Shown here: positions 34,818 through 47,172 of the stretch, piece after piece
Layout of the letters: every line of letters begins with the position of its first letter
Numbering within the stretch: the stretch's first letter is position 1
Assembly (NCBI GenBank): GCA_032717465.1
Contig: CM064697.1
Location: 3,463,501 to 3,527,500, forward strand
DNA: 64,000 nucleotides
Direction of reading: 5' to 3'
Origin: Coenobita brevimanus
Taxonomy: Eukaryota > Arthropoda > Malacostraca > Decapoda > Coenobitidae
Position numbers and translations under genes: made by a program
Notes under the pieces: model-generated
Told to the model about the DNA's origin: nothing
Database searches by the model: none
The model's input: only the letters and a program-made list of their open reading frames with translations

Positions 34818-34919
34818 GTGGCTAAGTGGAACAGATCGACTGAACATGTAGTGGAGGTTACCAGCATTATGTTTGAAAGCAGACTAGATCACCACCTGTT
34901 AACAGCTGGCATAGAATAG
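34818..34919 (+). mobile_element. CR1-like LINE reverse transcriptase C-terminal end
   Basis: An uninterrupted frame reads VAKWNRSTEHVVEVTSI and then MFESRLDHHLLTAGIE followed by TAG at 34917-34919. This is the typical ending of CR1/L2-like polyproteins, where W-N-x-L, VV.A.S and F...LD.HL motifs close the ORF. Only the last 33 codons are recognisable. It is 5'-truncated, with a TG array shortly upstream. Confidence 0.7.
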
Positions 34920-34929
34920 GAGCAGGTTA

Positions 34930-35475
34930 TATATCTTTATCGTTAGTGGTCTGAGTGCAAAAGAATATGTATGTTTGAATATAGCTTACGTATTAATATA
35001 TACTCCGAACTGCACAAGACATCGATATATAGGGTAATTTGCAGGTACATCATATGGTACAGACAGACACACAATATCTTCCCTGAGTCTGACGAATTCA
35101 TAGCGGAAAAATCGAACCATTTGAAACACACACTAGTAAAGATAGGATTTTCATTGTATTTCGCCAGTTGTAAATTTTCTTGACACGGAACTGGGAATAT
35201 CGATGTTTTTTTGTACTTTATATGGAAGCTGAAAAAAAAAACAAAATATTAGGACTCCTCTTCTAGAATAGCTTAGTAAGTCTGGCATTCATAAACAGTT
35301 AAGCGAGATTGATGCCAAGACTTCTGAACCAAACTGCAGACCACCGAATGCAAAAATAGATTGTTAGGTTACCTTTGGGGATTACGTGTGTCTTGGCCTT
35401 GATTATAAAAGTATGGTACTATTATGCTATTTTCTTTGGTACAGTTCATGAAGTACTATACTGTTTATATTCTAA
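34930..35475. other. AT-rich spacer, no gene seen
   Basis: About 550 bases of unique-looking AT-rich DNA with short frames only. Confidence 0.4.
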
Positions 35476-35477
35476 CT

Positions 35478-35681
35478 TGACCCAGATTTTCGTCCCTTTG
35501 CAGCTTATTTTACATTGCACACTGGCAGAAAAAGACAATATTACAGATCTACACCCTTTCCACAACACTTTTTCTTTTTACCACCAGCATCATATTCTAT
35601 CGTTAATCTCTTGTTACAGTCAGCATTTAAGGTGGAGATATGGCAGATTAAGGACAAGTTAGAGTAAAAAGAGTATAGTAT
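35478..35681 (+). repeat. Short interspersed family C, copy 4
   Basis: GACCCAGATTTTCGTCCC, TTTGCAGCTTATTTTACATT, ACTGGCAGAAAAAGACAAT, GTTAATCTCTTGTTACAG, AGGTGGAGATATGGCAG and the 3' terminus AAAAAGAGTATAGTA. This is the fullest copy by end definition. Confidence 0.75.
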
Positions 35682-35918
35682 GATTTATAGTGTCCTTAGT
35701 CATTATGTGTATGTTGCTCTCTGGCGTTCCTTTCATATATCCTCTGACATTTTAATCCTGTAAATTGTTGCTTCTGCCCATTTTCCTTTATGGCTAAAAA
35801 TCGGTGGGCCTTCATTTTATTTTATTATTAACCCTTGTAATTAAGATACTGTGTGTCATTTCATCAGAATTAAAATAAAAAGAAAAAAAGCCATCTTCTG
35901 TAAGATCCCTATGTCTGC

Positions 35919-35922
<4 letters not shown>

Positions 35923-35956
<34 letters not shown>

Positions 35957-36022
35957 GTAGATAATGACTCACCTGTTACTGAGCCACATAATAACTTAGC
36001 CACTCCGTCTTGGCTGATGTAT

Positions 36023-36060
<38 letters not shown>
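35923..36060. repeat. Two (CT)n microsatellites
   Basis: CT arrays at about 35923-35954 and 36023-36061 with about 70 bases between them. Pyrimidine-rich DNA continues to about 36200. Confidence 0.95.
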
Positions 36061-36062
<2 letters not shown>

Positions 36063-36239
36063 CGTTTCTCATCTCTTTCCTCTCACCTTTTCCCCTTTCC
36101 TTTTTAGTGCCTCCTTTTCTCTCTTCCTGTTCCTTTACCCTCTGTTTCCTCGTCCTCTCTCTCACACCCATTTTCGCCTTCAGCCTCCCATCTCACCGTT
36201 ACTTTCTTCTGCACCTACTATTGCCGTATTCTTTCGTCC

Positions 36240-36810
36240 AAGCTGAGGGACTGGAATCAAAGCCGTCTTCCGTAAAATCAAGCTTCACCGTTTTTGTCTG
36301 TCCAAGTGATATAAATCCGGCTAGAGTATTTTTCTGTTAAACGTTGACCGCTCTCGTATCACTCCTAAAGCGTGCTCGGGACCCGCCTCGTTCTAGCGTA
36401 GGTATTAGCCGGGAAGAAATGGAAATGGGCGCAGGGATACGTGATGATTTAATCTCATATAATAACATTGTTTAAATAAAGTCAGACTGCAGAAGAATGT
36501 TAATGATTAATATATCCAGTTCAACAAATATTGGGGTTTAGCGGCCAAGTTTTCATTGCGTAATTTACTTCTTGTTTCACCCGTAGCGTAACAGTATGTA
36601 CCGGGTATGTTCTATTTCTTATTCACGAGCTGGAGTGTGAGAAGCATGCGCTGTGATATTAATCTTATTATGATTAAAACCAAAACTGTTATTTTTTTAT
36701 TCTCCTTAAACTGACTGATTCCTTCTTAAACTGATTGATTCTCCTGTCTTTACATGAGTTACCAACGGCATGGGCCTTAGATGACCATGGCTTGGTAATA
36801 GACGTGTTAC
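36240..36810. other. Low-repeat spacer, no gene seen
   Basis: Mixed to AT-rich DNA without recognisable coding or repeats. Confidence 0.4.
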
Positions 36811-36814
36811 CGGG

Positions 36815-37010
36815 CTATGCTGAAGAGGAGCGCCTTCATGGGGTGGCACCGATGTGAATGGCAGGTTCTGATGGCTTACACAAACCTCCCTCAACTCCCT
36901 TGCCATCCCTCTGTAGGAAGATGATGGGGTGTACGAGCAGAGCAACTTCAAATGAGCCTGGGATTACAACGACAAAAACGACAATAACAGCCAGCATTGT
37001 AACTGTGGAT
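36815..37010 (+). mobile_element. Short interspersed family B, copy 3
   Basis: GAAGAGGAGCGCCTTCATGG, GGTGGCACCGATGTGAATGG, CAACTTCAAATGAGCCTGG and then GATTACAACGACAAAAACG match the family in order, with a decayed CAA tail. A poly-T run of about 20 follows at 37030-37052. Confidence 0.65.
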
Positions 37011-37159
37011 GGCAAGTTTAGTCTGATCGGCTGCCGTTTTTTTTTTTTTTTTTTTTTTTCTTTTAGCCAGATTATTTTTGCGGCAAGACACCCAAATGGC
37101 TCAACCAGCACCTCTAACCCTAAATTTCAGTTTCTGCGACGAAAATACTCTTAATTTCT

Positions 37160-37480
37160 CCTCATCCCTTTGAACTTGATCTCTTCTTCCCCCCCCCTCT
37201 TCTCACTTCTCCCTCTCACTTATCTCTTCCCTCCCCTCCCCCTCACTTTCTTCTCTCCTCCCCCTTCTCTCTCCCTCTCTTACACTCCCTCTCACTCCTT
37301 CCCTATTCTCCCAATTCATATCTCTCCTTTTCCCCTTACTTTCCTTCCTCCTCCCCCTTCTCTCTCCTCTCACTCTCACTTCCTCTCTCTTCTCTCCATC
37401 ACATGTCTCTCTCCTCCTCCCCTCATTTTCCCCTCTTCCTTCCCTCGTCTAACCTCCTGCCCTTTGTTCCCCTTTTCTCA
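37160..37480. repeat. Pyrimidine-rich block
   Basis: About 320 bases almost only C/T with CTCCCCCTTCTCTCTCCCTC-type steps. Confidence 0.9.
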
Positions 37481-37499
37481 GGGGCCTTAGATTAGGCCT

Positions 37500-38865
37500 G
37501 TAGATTAAGCCATTCCCGGGTAAGTACAGTAGGTTAAACTAAACTTGAGGTGAAGGTCATTAATTATTACTTCTTGCCTAAATTCTCTCTCATCATCATT
37601 ACCCAGACCTTTTCCACTTACTGTATACGAGATGGGATGGATCCAGAGACAAGGACAGGAAAGTACAAAATTACTGAAAGTAGTCTCATTGAAAAGAACA
37701 GAAGATATTATGCCTACACAAGGAAAAGTTAGGCAAATCTGGAGTCAGGTCATCGGAATGGTCAGAATATCGTGTCATGCTTCTGCCTACAGTGTCTCTA
37801 ATATGCTTTACACGTAGGTTGTTGTGACCCAGAAGTGTTTTGCTGTCGATCCCTTTTAATATAACATGAAATTAAGGGAAAATTATGTAGGACTGAAACT
37901 ATTCACCCTAGAAAAATTTGTGTGAGAGGCTGCAGTTAATCTCTGGCCGCTGATAAACAGTAGTTAGCATACACGATTGGTTTGCTTGGGTGATTGTACG
38001 TTATTATCATTCATCTATGTATAGGGAAATAAAATGACAAAAATCGATAATACTGTATACGTAAAAGTATTGCCCGTGATGGAATGTTAATATAGTCCCC
38101 CCCAAAAAAAAAAAAAAAAATCTCGTCCTGCCAAAATAAATGGATTTCCAGAAACCCGCATTTTATCGACTCGCTTATGACACCAAACGTGGGTAATAGC
38201 TGCCACTTTACATGTTCTTGTGCGTTTTCAGTGTTAAGTATATTGCCGCGTTCCATTATCCTCTTTTAAAGATATGAGTAAGAAAATAATTGATAGTTTA
38301 GAATATATATATATATAAATCTATGATCAAATACTTACATAGCCAAAGAAAATATTTTGTCACCAAACGTGAGAGAAAATTTCCATATAACATGTCAGTA
38401 AGCCTTGTTAAGCATTCAATTTATTGCTGTTTACCATCACGCTCAAATTTATGAAGGTAAAAATACGAGCGCTGTGATATTATAAATGTATTTTTGCACA
38501 TGCATAACAGTGTTTATTTAGCAAAAAGAACGATTCTTGGAATAAAGGCGAGTGAATGCTTCTATTGCACCTATTCCTGTGCTTTGTAGATGTTTATTGT
38601 TGTTATCATTGACATTGCTTATCCTCGGTAAAACAGTACTGAGAATTTATGACAAACAAACAGTAATAATCAAGAATGTAAAATCTGGAAACCTGTTCTC
38701 CCTATTCGTTTTTCTACAAGGTATAAACATTTTCGCTGCTGTTGGTGCACTTTATCATATTCTTCAGGCTTGCAAGTTGTTGTTTTTTTTTTTTCCTAGC
38801 TTCAAGAAACCCTAAGCGTCAAAAGGTCCAAAAACAGTGTTCCACTGCTAATGGTTGACGTAGGT
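37500..38865. other. Long low-repeat AT-rich spacer, no gene seen
   Basis: About 1.35 kb with few simple repeats. Exceptions are an A-run at 38104-38119 and a short AT run near 38306. No frame longer than about 90 codons and no family resemblance. I cannot exclude a small exon, but nothing in the sequence supports one. Confidence 0.45.
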
Positions 38866-38869
38866 ATCT

Positions 38870-38940
38870 GATTTAGTTTAACACCAGACAGTTTATTTCA
38901 GTTGAGGAAAAGCCTGGCAGTCGTAAAATGAACTTCTGGA
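38870..38940 (+). repeat. Degenerate half copy of the palindromic family
   Basis: AACACCAGACAGTTTATTTC and AGTTGAGGAAAAG correspond to the left half of the family. The right half is lacking. Confidence 0.4.
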
Positions 38941-39109
38941 TCCATGATTGCGTGTACTTAGCCATACTGCAATGCGGCCGTCATCCATCTCTGCTATAGT
39001 ACCAACACAAAATGCAACTCACAAGCATTCCACTAGGCCCCACCACAACACACTAACCTCATGCACCACACTATCACAACACAATCCTTCACCATAGCCT
39101 CAGCGACAG

Positions 39110-39225
39110 ACATCTGGGAGCGACCGGTTGAAATGGATGGTTTGCTGCGGTTCACTGGGTTGATGCTCAGATGTGCCTGGGATTCCAACAATACCACATC
39201 CACAACAACAAATGCCTTGTCCAGA
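39110..39225 (+). mobile_element. Family B, 3' end only
   Basis: GATGCTCAGATGTGCCTGGG then ATTCCAACAATACCACATCC and AACAACAA matches the tail of the family (AATGAGCCTGGGATTACAAC). Upstream similarity is weak. Confidence 0.45.
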
Positions 39226-39316
39226 CCCACCGTAATTACCTGATACAGTTATAGGATTCACAGTTAAGTGGGAAATTGCTGAAATAGAAGCAGTGTATAG
39301 TGAACGACAAATACGG

Positions 39317-39320
<4 letters not shown>

Positions 39321-39350
<30 letters not shown>
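39321..39350. repeat. (CT)n microsatellite
   Basis: Perfect CT array of about 30 bases. (CAC)n follows at 39551-39580. Confidence 0.95.
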
Positions 39351-39354
<4 letters not shown>

Positions 39355-39657
39355 AGTTTCATCGCACACCACCTTTCTTTGTCCCCACCTCCCCACGTGC
39401 CACCAACCCCACCTCCCTTTCCCCCCTGGTCCCCAATCCCAATCATAAGGTGAGTTAGGTGTCCCTGGGCTGAGGCTGTTGCAGGGTTCACGGGGGCTGC
39501 TTAGACTTGAGGGCCTCGCTACAGGGATATTGCCTTCACCTGTACCCTGCCGCCACCACCACCACCACCACCACCACCACAACCACCTCCTCCTCTGCCT
39601 CTCTGCCTGGGTCTCTTATGCTGTGTTTGTGTGTCTGTGTCTCCGCCTGTCTGTATT

Positions 39658-39658
<1 letters not shown>

Positions 39659-39716
<58 letters not shown>

Positions 39717-39784
39717 TACTTGACATTGACCTTGCGTGCCAGTCTCTGTTTACATAGATGAAATCTGGATATTGACCTCACCTC

Positions 39785-39822
<38 letters not shown>
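39659..39822. repeat. (TG)n and (CT)n microsatellites
   Basis: TG array (39659-39712) and CT array (39787-39822). Confidence 0.95.
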
Positions 39823-39828
<6 letters not shown>

Positions 39829-40300
39829 ACGGGTATCGGGATATTGACCTCGCCCTCCTCCCTGTCTCCGTCTCTCAGCTTCCCCCACCTCTGTCTCATT
39901 CCCTGTCCTCGTGTCCTCCTTCTGTCTGCTTCATACGGTGGCTCTTTCTCATTAGTCATTTTTTCTCTTCGACTCTTTCTCTTATTTAGCTTCCCTCTCT
40001 CTCACATTTGCTTTTATTTCTCTCACTTTTTTTTTTTTTTGCTCGTGTGCTTTTCTTTTCTTTTTTTTTTTTGCAAATATATGTTTCTGTCTTCAATTTT
40101 GATTTTCTGTTACTTATTTTTTATTTATTTTAGTTTACCCTCTTTCGTACGCAGCTTGTGTTTCTTTTACATTTCTCGTTTTCTGATTTTAATGTAGGTC
40201 TCACTGTTCTTTACTACTTATTTTTTTTATATCTGAATGTGGTGTCCTCCCAAAATCAAGGTATGTTTATTTTTGGAAGCATTTTAAGTTGTCTTTGTAA
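39823..40300. other. T-rich spacer with T runs, no gene seen
   Basis: Pyrimidine-leaning DNA with T-runs near 40028 and 40060. The F/L/S-rich frame is low complexity. Confidence 0.5.

Positions 40301-40301
<1 letters not shown>

Positions 40302-40375
<74 letters not shown>
40302..40375. repeat. (CT)n microsatellite
   Basis: Perfect CT array of about 74 bases. Confidence 0.98.
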
Positions 40376-40377
<2 letters not shown>

Positions 40378-40599
40378 ATTTTATTCTATGTGTCACTGTA
40401 TTGCTTATTGTCATTCTTTTCTTGTTTTTCCTATAATTTGCCTCTTTTTTCCGCCACATAGGTTTGTTTTTTTAATGTGTTTTCAATTGTCTGTGTAAGT
40501 TTTATGCCTTTGTCTTTTTCTCTTCTGTTTCTTAGTCGCATCCGGTTGTTCCCTGAATCTTTCACTTCTGTCTGTCTGTTTCTTTCTGCTCCACTCCAG

Positions 40600-40805
40600 T
40601 CTCAGTCTTGTCTCTCTCTCTCTCTCTCTCTTCTGTCTTCCACGTCTGCCTCTTTGTCTCTTCCACTTGTTCCTTCCACATCTGTCTCTTCCACTTCTGC
40701 CTCCTTGTCTCTTCCACTGACCTCATCCACCTCTCTGTCTCCCCCATCCTTGTCTTCCGTTCCTGTCTCTTCCATTTCTGTTTCTTCCACTAATGTGTTC
40801 CACTC
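40600..40805. repeat. (CT)n followed by degenerate TCTCTTCCACTTCTG minisatellite
   Basis: After a CT array (40612-40630), the phrase TCTTCCACnTCTGnC recurs about every 15-30 bases to 40805. The strand-opposite frames rich in E, T and D are by-products. Confidence 0.75.
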
Positions 40806-41076
40806 CTGTCATATTTTCCATCCACCCAGGAACCAACCTTCACACTCTTACCCGCGCCTCACTGTGGCGATTCACTCTCTGCCGCAAGAGAGCATCAGGT
40901 CACTACTCAGGACGGCCTTGCAGGGGCGATTGCTTGCCTGCAGTTGATGGGTCTGCTTACCTAGATAGATCGGGGTTACTCTGCAGCAAATTTCAGCTTT
41001 TCTTTTTCTTGTGTCTGTCTGCCTGTCTCTGTCTAACTTAAATTCCGTCACTGTCTAGCCCCTGTCTTTCTTCTGT

Positions 41077-41077
<1 letters not shown>

Positions 41078-41116
<39 letters not shown>

Positions 41117-41169
41117 TGGCCTCTGACGTCATGCAGGAAGGGGAGAGGGATCGGGTGCTTAAAGTGGGC

Positions 41170-41218
<49 letters not shown>

Positions 41219-41304
41219 ACACACACACACACACACAGTAGGTAACGTAACACTAATGTCTCACCCTAACCTCTACTCTCTCTCTCTCTGTCTCTCTCTG
41301 TCTC

Positions 41305-41378
<74 letters not shown>
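41078..41378. repeat. Cluster of (CT)n, (CA)n and (CT)nTG arrays
   Basis: CT arrays at 41078-41113 and 41173-41210, a CA array at 41217-41236, and a CT array interrupted by TCTG steps at 41276-41378. Confidence 0.95.
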
Positions 41379-41383
<5 letters not shown>

Positions 41384-41551
41384 GGGCTTCTCAGTATAGC
41401 TTCAGGGAGGTGGATTCTTTCTCATTAATTCACCTGAACATTATGATCAGGTGTTTCATATTTATACCGAGAAAGGAACAAATGACGTATAAGTAGATTT
41501 CCATAAGATAATTGGGAACTTACTTATCTGAATAATTAACGGATTCTTTGA

Positions 41552-41724
41552 CAGGAGACAGGGCAGTTGTGAATTTGCCAGGAGACAGGGCAGTTGTGAA
41601 TAGAGCATCTCCACTTTGGATAGCTGTCACTTGTAGGGTTCCCCAGGGCTCTGTGCTGGGAACTGTATTGTTTGTTATCTGTAGTAATAACATAATATTG
41701 CCAGAATCTTCAGGTGACCTCTAA
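41552..41724 (+). mobile_element. CR1/Jockey-like LINE reverse transcriptase fragment
   Basis: One open frame reads GDRAVVNRASPLWIAVTC then RVPQGSVLGTVLFVICSNNI and ends at TAA 41722-41724. The SGVPQGS(V)LGP(x)LF block of non-LTR reverse transcriptases is clear, with R for G and T for P substitutions. A perfect 23-base core is duplicated in tandem with a 27-base period (starting 41552 and 41579), preserving frame. Upstream and downstream RT blocks are absent. Confidence 0.75.
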
Positions 41725-41739
41725 AACTGAAAACGCAGC

Positions 41740-42085
41740 CTTATCCAGTAATATATAGGTTGTCATTGCAAAGAAATGTGGATTTATTAACTGAGTAGCT
41801 TCTTGTATGGTCGATGCCATTTAACATAGAATTTACGTTTCAGAGTTGCATTTTGTAAAAAAAAAAAAAAAAAAAAACGAGTATGAAACAGTGAGTCAAA
41901 TGGTAAAAGCACTTCCTTTTGTCAACGACATTGGGTTTCATATTTCACAAAGCTTAAAATTATTTCAGCGGTGTGATGAGGCATGACAGAAGGAAATTCG
42001 AACGCAGTGTTTTATGAGCAGATTTTGCATCGTGTAAGAGTACAGAAATTCTTTTACATTAATACAGAAGGTCAGTCAGCCCACA
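41740..42085. other. AT-rich spacer, no gene seen
   Basis: Includes an A-run (about 41859-41878). Nothing else recognised. Confidence 0.4.
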
Positions 42086-42089
42086 CCCA

Positions 42090-43335
42090 GAATATACTGT
42101 CCATTGTGTAAGTGTGAATTCAGCAGTAAAAATCTGAAGCATCTTTCATCCTTAACCTTCTCTTTGATCATCAGTATAGTTTCTGTCAAGGATGCTCCCT
42201 CAGCTGTGTTCATCCTTTTGAGGGGATTTTAATGAAACCTTTGCAGTTGTGCCAGACGTCTCAAATGCGTCGGATAGAATCTTGAACAGATCTTTATTTC
42301 CCTAAATACTTTCCCATTGTTTTATCGCTCCTGTGCCTTCATCTCCAGCAGTCTTTCTGGTCGCTCTATACCCGCAGTTGTAAACGGCCACTGATCTTCA
42401 AAGCAGTCAGTAATGATGTTCCCCAAGGCTCTGTCATATCACCAGCTTTCTTCCCTATGTTCGTCAGTCACCTGAGCTGTATTTCTGGCTTTATTCACTC
42501 ATATACTGATGAATTCACGCATTACTTTTCCGTCCGATGCTCTCACCATCCATAACAGCAGCCACAAGATGAGAATTTGGCGCACCTGACTTTTTTTTCT
42601 TGTCTCATATCTTAGGAGGTCAATAGAAACCTTGTTCCTTTTGATACCGAACGAGTAAAATCTAGGTTTATTTATCTTTAAGTTCATCACAGTCGTACAC
42701 ATGTCTATACCCTTACCAATGCCTTCAGAAACACACCGTCGGTCCTTCATCTCTTAATGCCCCTGGTGTCTCCTTTTCTCATGTTTTGTCCTAGAAACAT
42801 CAAATGACTTCCTTTGCAATATCTGCGTTGTAGAAGTGGATATGCTGAACTACATACTTTCCTCAGCTACACTCATTTACTGAATTAATGCAGGTGCAGT
42901 ATTTGCCTCTGTGTGGAGTAGCCTGCATCCTTTATGTGTGAGGTAGCTCATTAAATACAACACTTTTAAACTGGACAGAGTCAAAGGCTTCTCATTTCAT
43001 CACCTCCGCACCTCTCATACTGACTCTCTCCGTCGCAGTATTGCATTTTTCTCATTCTTCTTTCACTACTGCCATGGTCATGCTGTGTGGAGGTGTTTTC
43101 TGCCATTTCTCTCTAGTTTTGGCAGACTTGCAGTACCCATCCAGCTACACACTCCCACCCATTTTTTGCCCAGTTCTTCAGTGTAATATATAACGGTATA
43201 TTTAGTCTGTTATATACACACAGGGTCAACTCGGGAACTGTCTTCCTATGTCTTTCCCACTGCCTGTGACTTCAGAATCTTTTGGATGTAATGTGTCCAG
43301 ACATCTCGAAATGAATGGAACTTGATTTATACTGC
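42090..43335 (+). mobile_element. Jockey/CR1-like LINE reverse transcriptase pseudogene
   Basis: Recognisable blocks lie in order on the plus strand. First, about 42160-42235 gives DHQYSFCQGCSLS, in place of the (Q)xGFRxGxST block. Next, 42415 onward gives DVPQGSVISPAFF, continuing in the same frame to GFIHSYTDEFTHYFSV. There the catalytic YADD is replaced by YTDE, so one of the two catalytic aspartates is lost. Then 42971-43186 is an open frame beginning LDRVKGFSFHHLRTSHTDSL and RRSIAFFSFFF, the post-RT region. Finally, about 43225-43325 carries decayed VNSGTVFLCLSHCL and SRNEWN-like ends. Multiple stops and frame changes separate the blocks. Length and order suggest most of the RT-to-C-terminus inserted and then decayed in place. 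Confidence 0.8.
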
Positions 43336-43339
43336 AAAC

Positions 43340-43665
43340 CTGCAACTCAAAAAATTCTGGGATTCACTTTCTCTAATTAACCAGATTAATTCCATCCGTA
43401 AGAGCTAAAAGCTGGGGAAAACGGCCAAGGGAACTGAACGTGTTCTCTCTTAATTAAGCGAGGCTGAGGGATTAATCAAACAAGTGTTTTAAAGTTATAA
43501 AAGGATCAACCAAAATAGACCCAAAGTTCTTCACAGAGGTACCGCAGCATCATTGCAAGACGCCATCAAATCATCGTAGTTACCAGGGTATTTTATTAGC
43601 AGCTTAAATATTAAAACATTCATAATGAAGTTAGATTACAACTTCTCACCTGTTGGCATTTTATA
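43340..43665. other. AT-rich spacer, no gene seen
   Basis: Unique-looking DNA between the LINE remnant and the pyrimidine block. Confidence 0.4.
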
Positions 43666-43667
43666 CC

Positions 43668-44590
<923 letters not shown>

Positions 44591-44654
44591 AGACCATATC
44601 GGTCCTTAGAGCAGATTGAAGGAGACTGGTGGAGCTTTCGGCAATTGCAGTGAG

Positions 44655-45010
44655 TGAGGAGGAGGGGAAGGCGTTGAGGAAGGAGAAGGAGGAGGAGGAA
44701 GAGAGAATGAGGGGAGGAGGGGGAGGCGTTGAGGAAGGAGGAGGAGGAGGAGGAGGAAGAAGAGAGAATGAGGGGAGGAGGGGGAGGCGTTGAGGAAGGA
44801 GGAGGAGGAGGAGGAAGAGAGAATGAGGGGAGGAGGGGGAGGCGTTGAGGAAGGAGGAGGAGGAGGAGGAGGAAGAGAGAATGAGGGGAGGAGGGGGAGG
44901 CGTTGAGGAAGGAGAAGGAGGAGGAGGAAGAGAGAATGAGGGGAGGAGGGGGAGGCGTTGAGGAAGGAGAAGGAGGGGGAGGAAGAGAGAATGAGGGGAG
45001 GAGTGGTGAA
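44655..45010. repeat. GGA minisatellite, about 60-bp unit, six units
   Basis: The phrase GGGGAGGCGTTGAGGAAGGA recurs near 44663, 44723, 44783, 44837, 44894 and 44949, each followed by variable GGA repeats and AGAGAGAATGAGGGG. Units differ mainly by the number of GGA triplets. The minus-strand frames PQRLPLLPSFSLPPPPPPSS are artefacts. Confidence 0.95.
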
Positions 45011-45225
45011 GTGACGGTGAGATATAGGAAAAGGACGAAAAGGAAAGAATGGGAGTGATGGGGAGAGGTGAAGCTAATGCGAATGATGATGATGATGATG
45101 AGGAGGAGGAGGAGGAGGAGGAGAAGAAGAAGGATGAGGAGAGGGAAGAGGAGGGGAAGAGGAAGAAGAGGAAGAGGAAGACGAGGAGGAGGAGGAGGAG
45201 AAGCAGGAAACAACAGAGAGAACAA

Positions 45226-45285
<60 letters not shown>
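45011..45285. repeat. Purine-rich block with (GAT)n, (GGA)n and (GA)n
   Basis: A GAT array (45083-45101), GGA/GAA repeats, and a GA array at 45232-45284. The K/R/E-rich frame is low complexity. Confidence 0.92.
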
Positions 45286-45344
45286 CCGACAAATTTTCCC
45301 AGAAATTCCAAGAGCGTAAAAATATTCACCATGTTAATTGATTT

Positions 45345-46135
45345 TACTCTCCCTCTCCTCAATTTTCATACTTGGATTTCTTTGGCCTTATTTTCGTTTT
45401 TTAATTCTCTCTCTCTCTCTCTCTGCTCTCTCCTTTCCACCTCTCTCCTTCTCTCCCTCTCTCCTTCACCTTTCTTCCTTATTCTTCTCCGTCTGTTCTT
45501 CCTCCTCCTTACTCCTTCCTTCCCCGTCATTCTTTCTCTACCTTCCTGTACTTAACCTTCCTTCTGTATTTTCTCATTTCCTCCCCCCTCCTTCTCCCTC
45601 CCACTCTTTCTTCCTTCCTCCGTTCCTCTCCTCCTTCACCCTCCTATCACATTCCCTCTCTCCCTCTCTTCTCCATCTCCTCCCTCTTTTCCTCTATCTC
45701 TCATCCTCCTGCCACATGCCCTGTCTCCCTTCCCTCAGCTCTCTCTCCCCTTACAACCCCTAACCCTTTTCTTTGGGTCCCTCCCTCCCTTCCACCCTGT
45801 ATCTCTTCTCCCTTCCCCACATTTCCTCTCGTCCTCTCCCTTTAGCGCCCTTTTTCCCTTCAGTCTTTGGTCTACCTTCACGATTCCCTCTGTCCCTCTC
45901 CCTTCCATCTCTCTCCCTCCCTCTCTCCTCCAGCTCTCTTGCTTCCTCTTTTTCCCACCTGCCTCTCACATTCTCTCCCTCCTTCTCAGCCACATTACTC
46001 TCCCTCCCTTCCTATCTATGCCTCCTTCCCATTCAGCCTTCCATTCTTCCCCTACTCATCCCTCCCTTCCCCTACCCTTCCTCTCCACTCCTACCATCCT
46101 TTCGTCACCATCTCCTCCCCACCTATTTCTTTGTT
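45345..46135. repeat. Pyrimidine-rich block
   Basis: About 0.8 kb C/T-dominated, with CTCCCTCTCTCC-like steps and no internal gene. Confidence 0.9.
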
Positions 46136-46154
46136 CGCTCACCTTACACGTCAG

Positions 46155-46435
46155 TGGAGAATGGGAGGGCAGGATGGGAAGGCAGTGAGCAGGTGGGTGA
46201 GAGAGAGCAGGGAGGTAGGTTTGAGGGAAGGGAGTGTGGGAGGTGAGTGAGGGAGGGAGAGAGGAAGGGAGCAGGATTGGAAATGGGTAACGGGGGGAGG
46301 AGGAAGGGGGAGAATAAAAGGAAGGTAAGAGAGAGATGGAAAGAAAGGAAAGGGAGGGCTGGGGAAAGTGAGGGATGGCGACAAGAGAAGAAAGGAAATG
46401 AGGGCACAGAGGAGAGACAGTAACAGGAAGCCTAT
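46155..46435. repeat. Purine-rich block
   Basis: About 280 bases G/A-dominated, a short strand switch inside a pyrimidine domain. Confidence 0.88.
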
Positions 46436-46439
46436 TTTA

Positions 46440-47137
46440 TTGGGTCATTCGAGTCCCTTTATTATAGCCTATCCATCCTTTCGTCTGCATCTCCCTGACT
46501 TCCATCTCTTCCCTTCCACTCTTTTCCTTGGCTTCCTTTTCCTTCTCTGCCTTCCTCTCTTCCCATCCACTCATCTATTCTCTCGCCTTCCCTCCCCCCC
46601 CCCTCTGTCTTCACGTCTCCACCTTTCCTTCTCTTCCCTCCTTCTCCGGTGTTTCCTTTCCTCCTCTCTCCGCTTATGCTTCTCGTTCCCTTTCCTCTCT
46701 CCCTCCATCACTCTTGTCCTCCATTATTTTCCCTTATCTCTGTCGTCTCGCCACCTCTTCCTTCTCCTCCTTTCCTCCTCTTTTTTTTATTCGTCCTCTT
46801 TCCTTTCCCTCTCTTCATTTCTCTTCCTTCTCATCTCTCCGGAATACTCTTCTCCCTCCCCCTTCCCTACTTCCTATGCCCCATCTTTTCCTCCTTCCAT
46901 CTCTTCTTCGCTTTCTCTTCTTTCCATCTTTTCTCTTTCCTCCCTATCTCCCTCTTCCCCCCCCCCTGTTTATCTCTTGTTTCCTCCATCTCTCCCACTA
47001 CTTTCCTCCATCCTTCCTTCTTCTCTTCTCTCCTTCCTCCCCATACCTCTCTCCCCATACCTCCCCTATACCTCTCTCCTTCACCATTAGATGCACATGT
47101 CTCGCTGTTTCTGACTCTCTTGACCTTAATCACCTCC

Positions 47138-47172
<35 letters not shown>

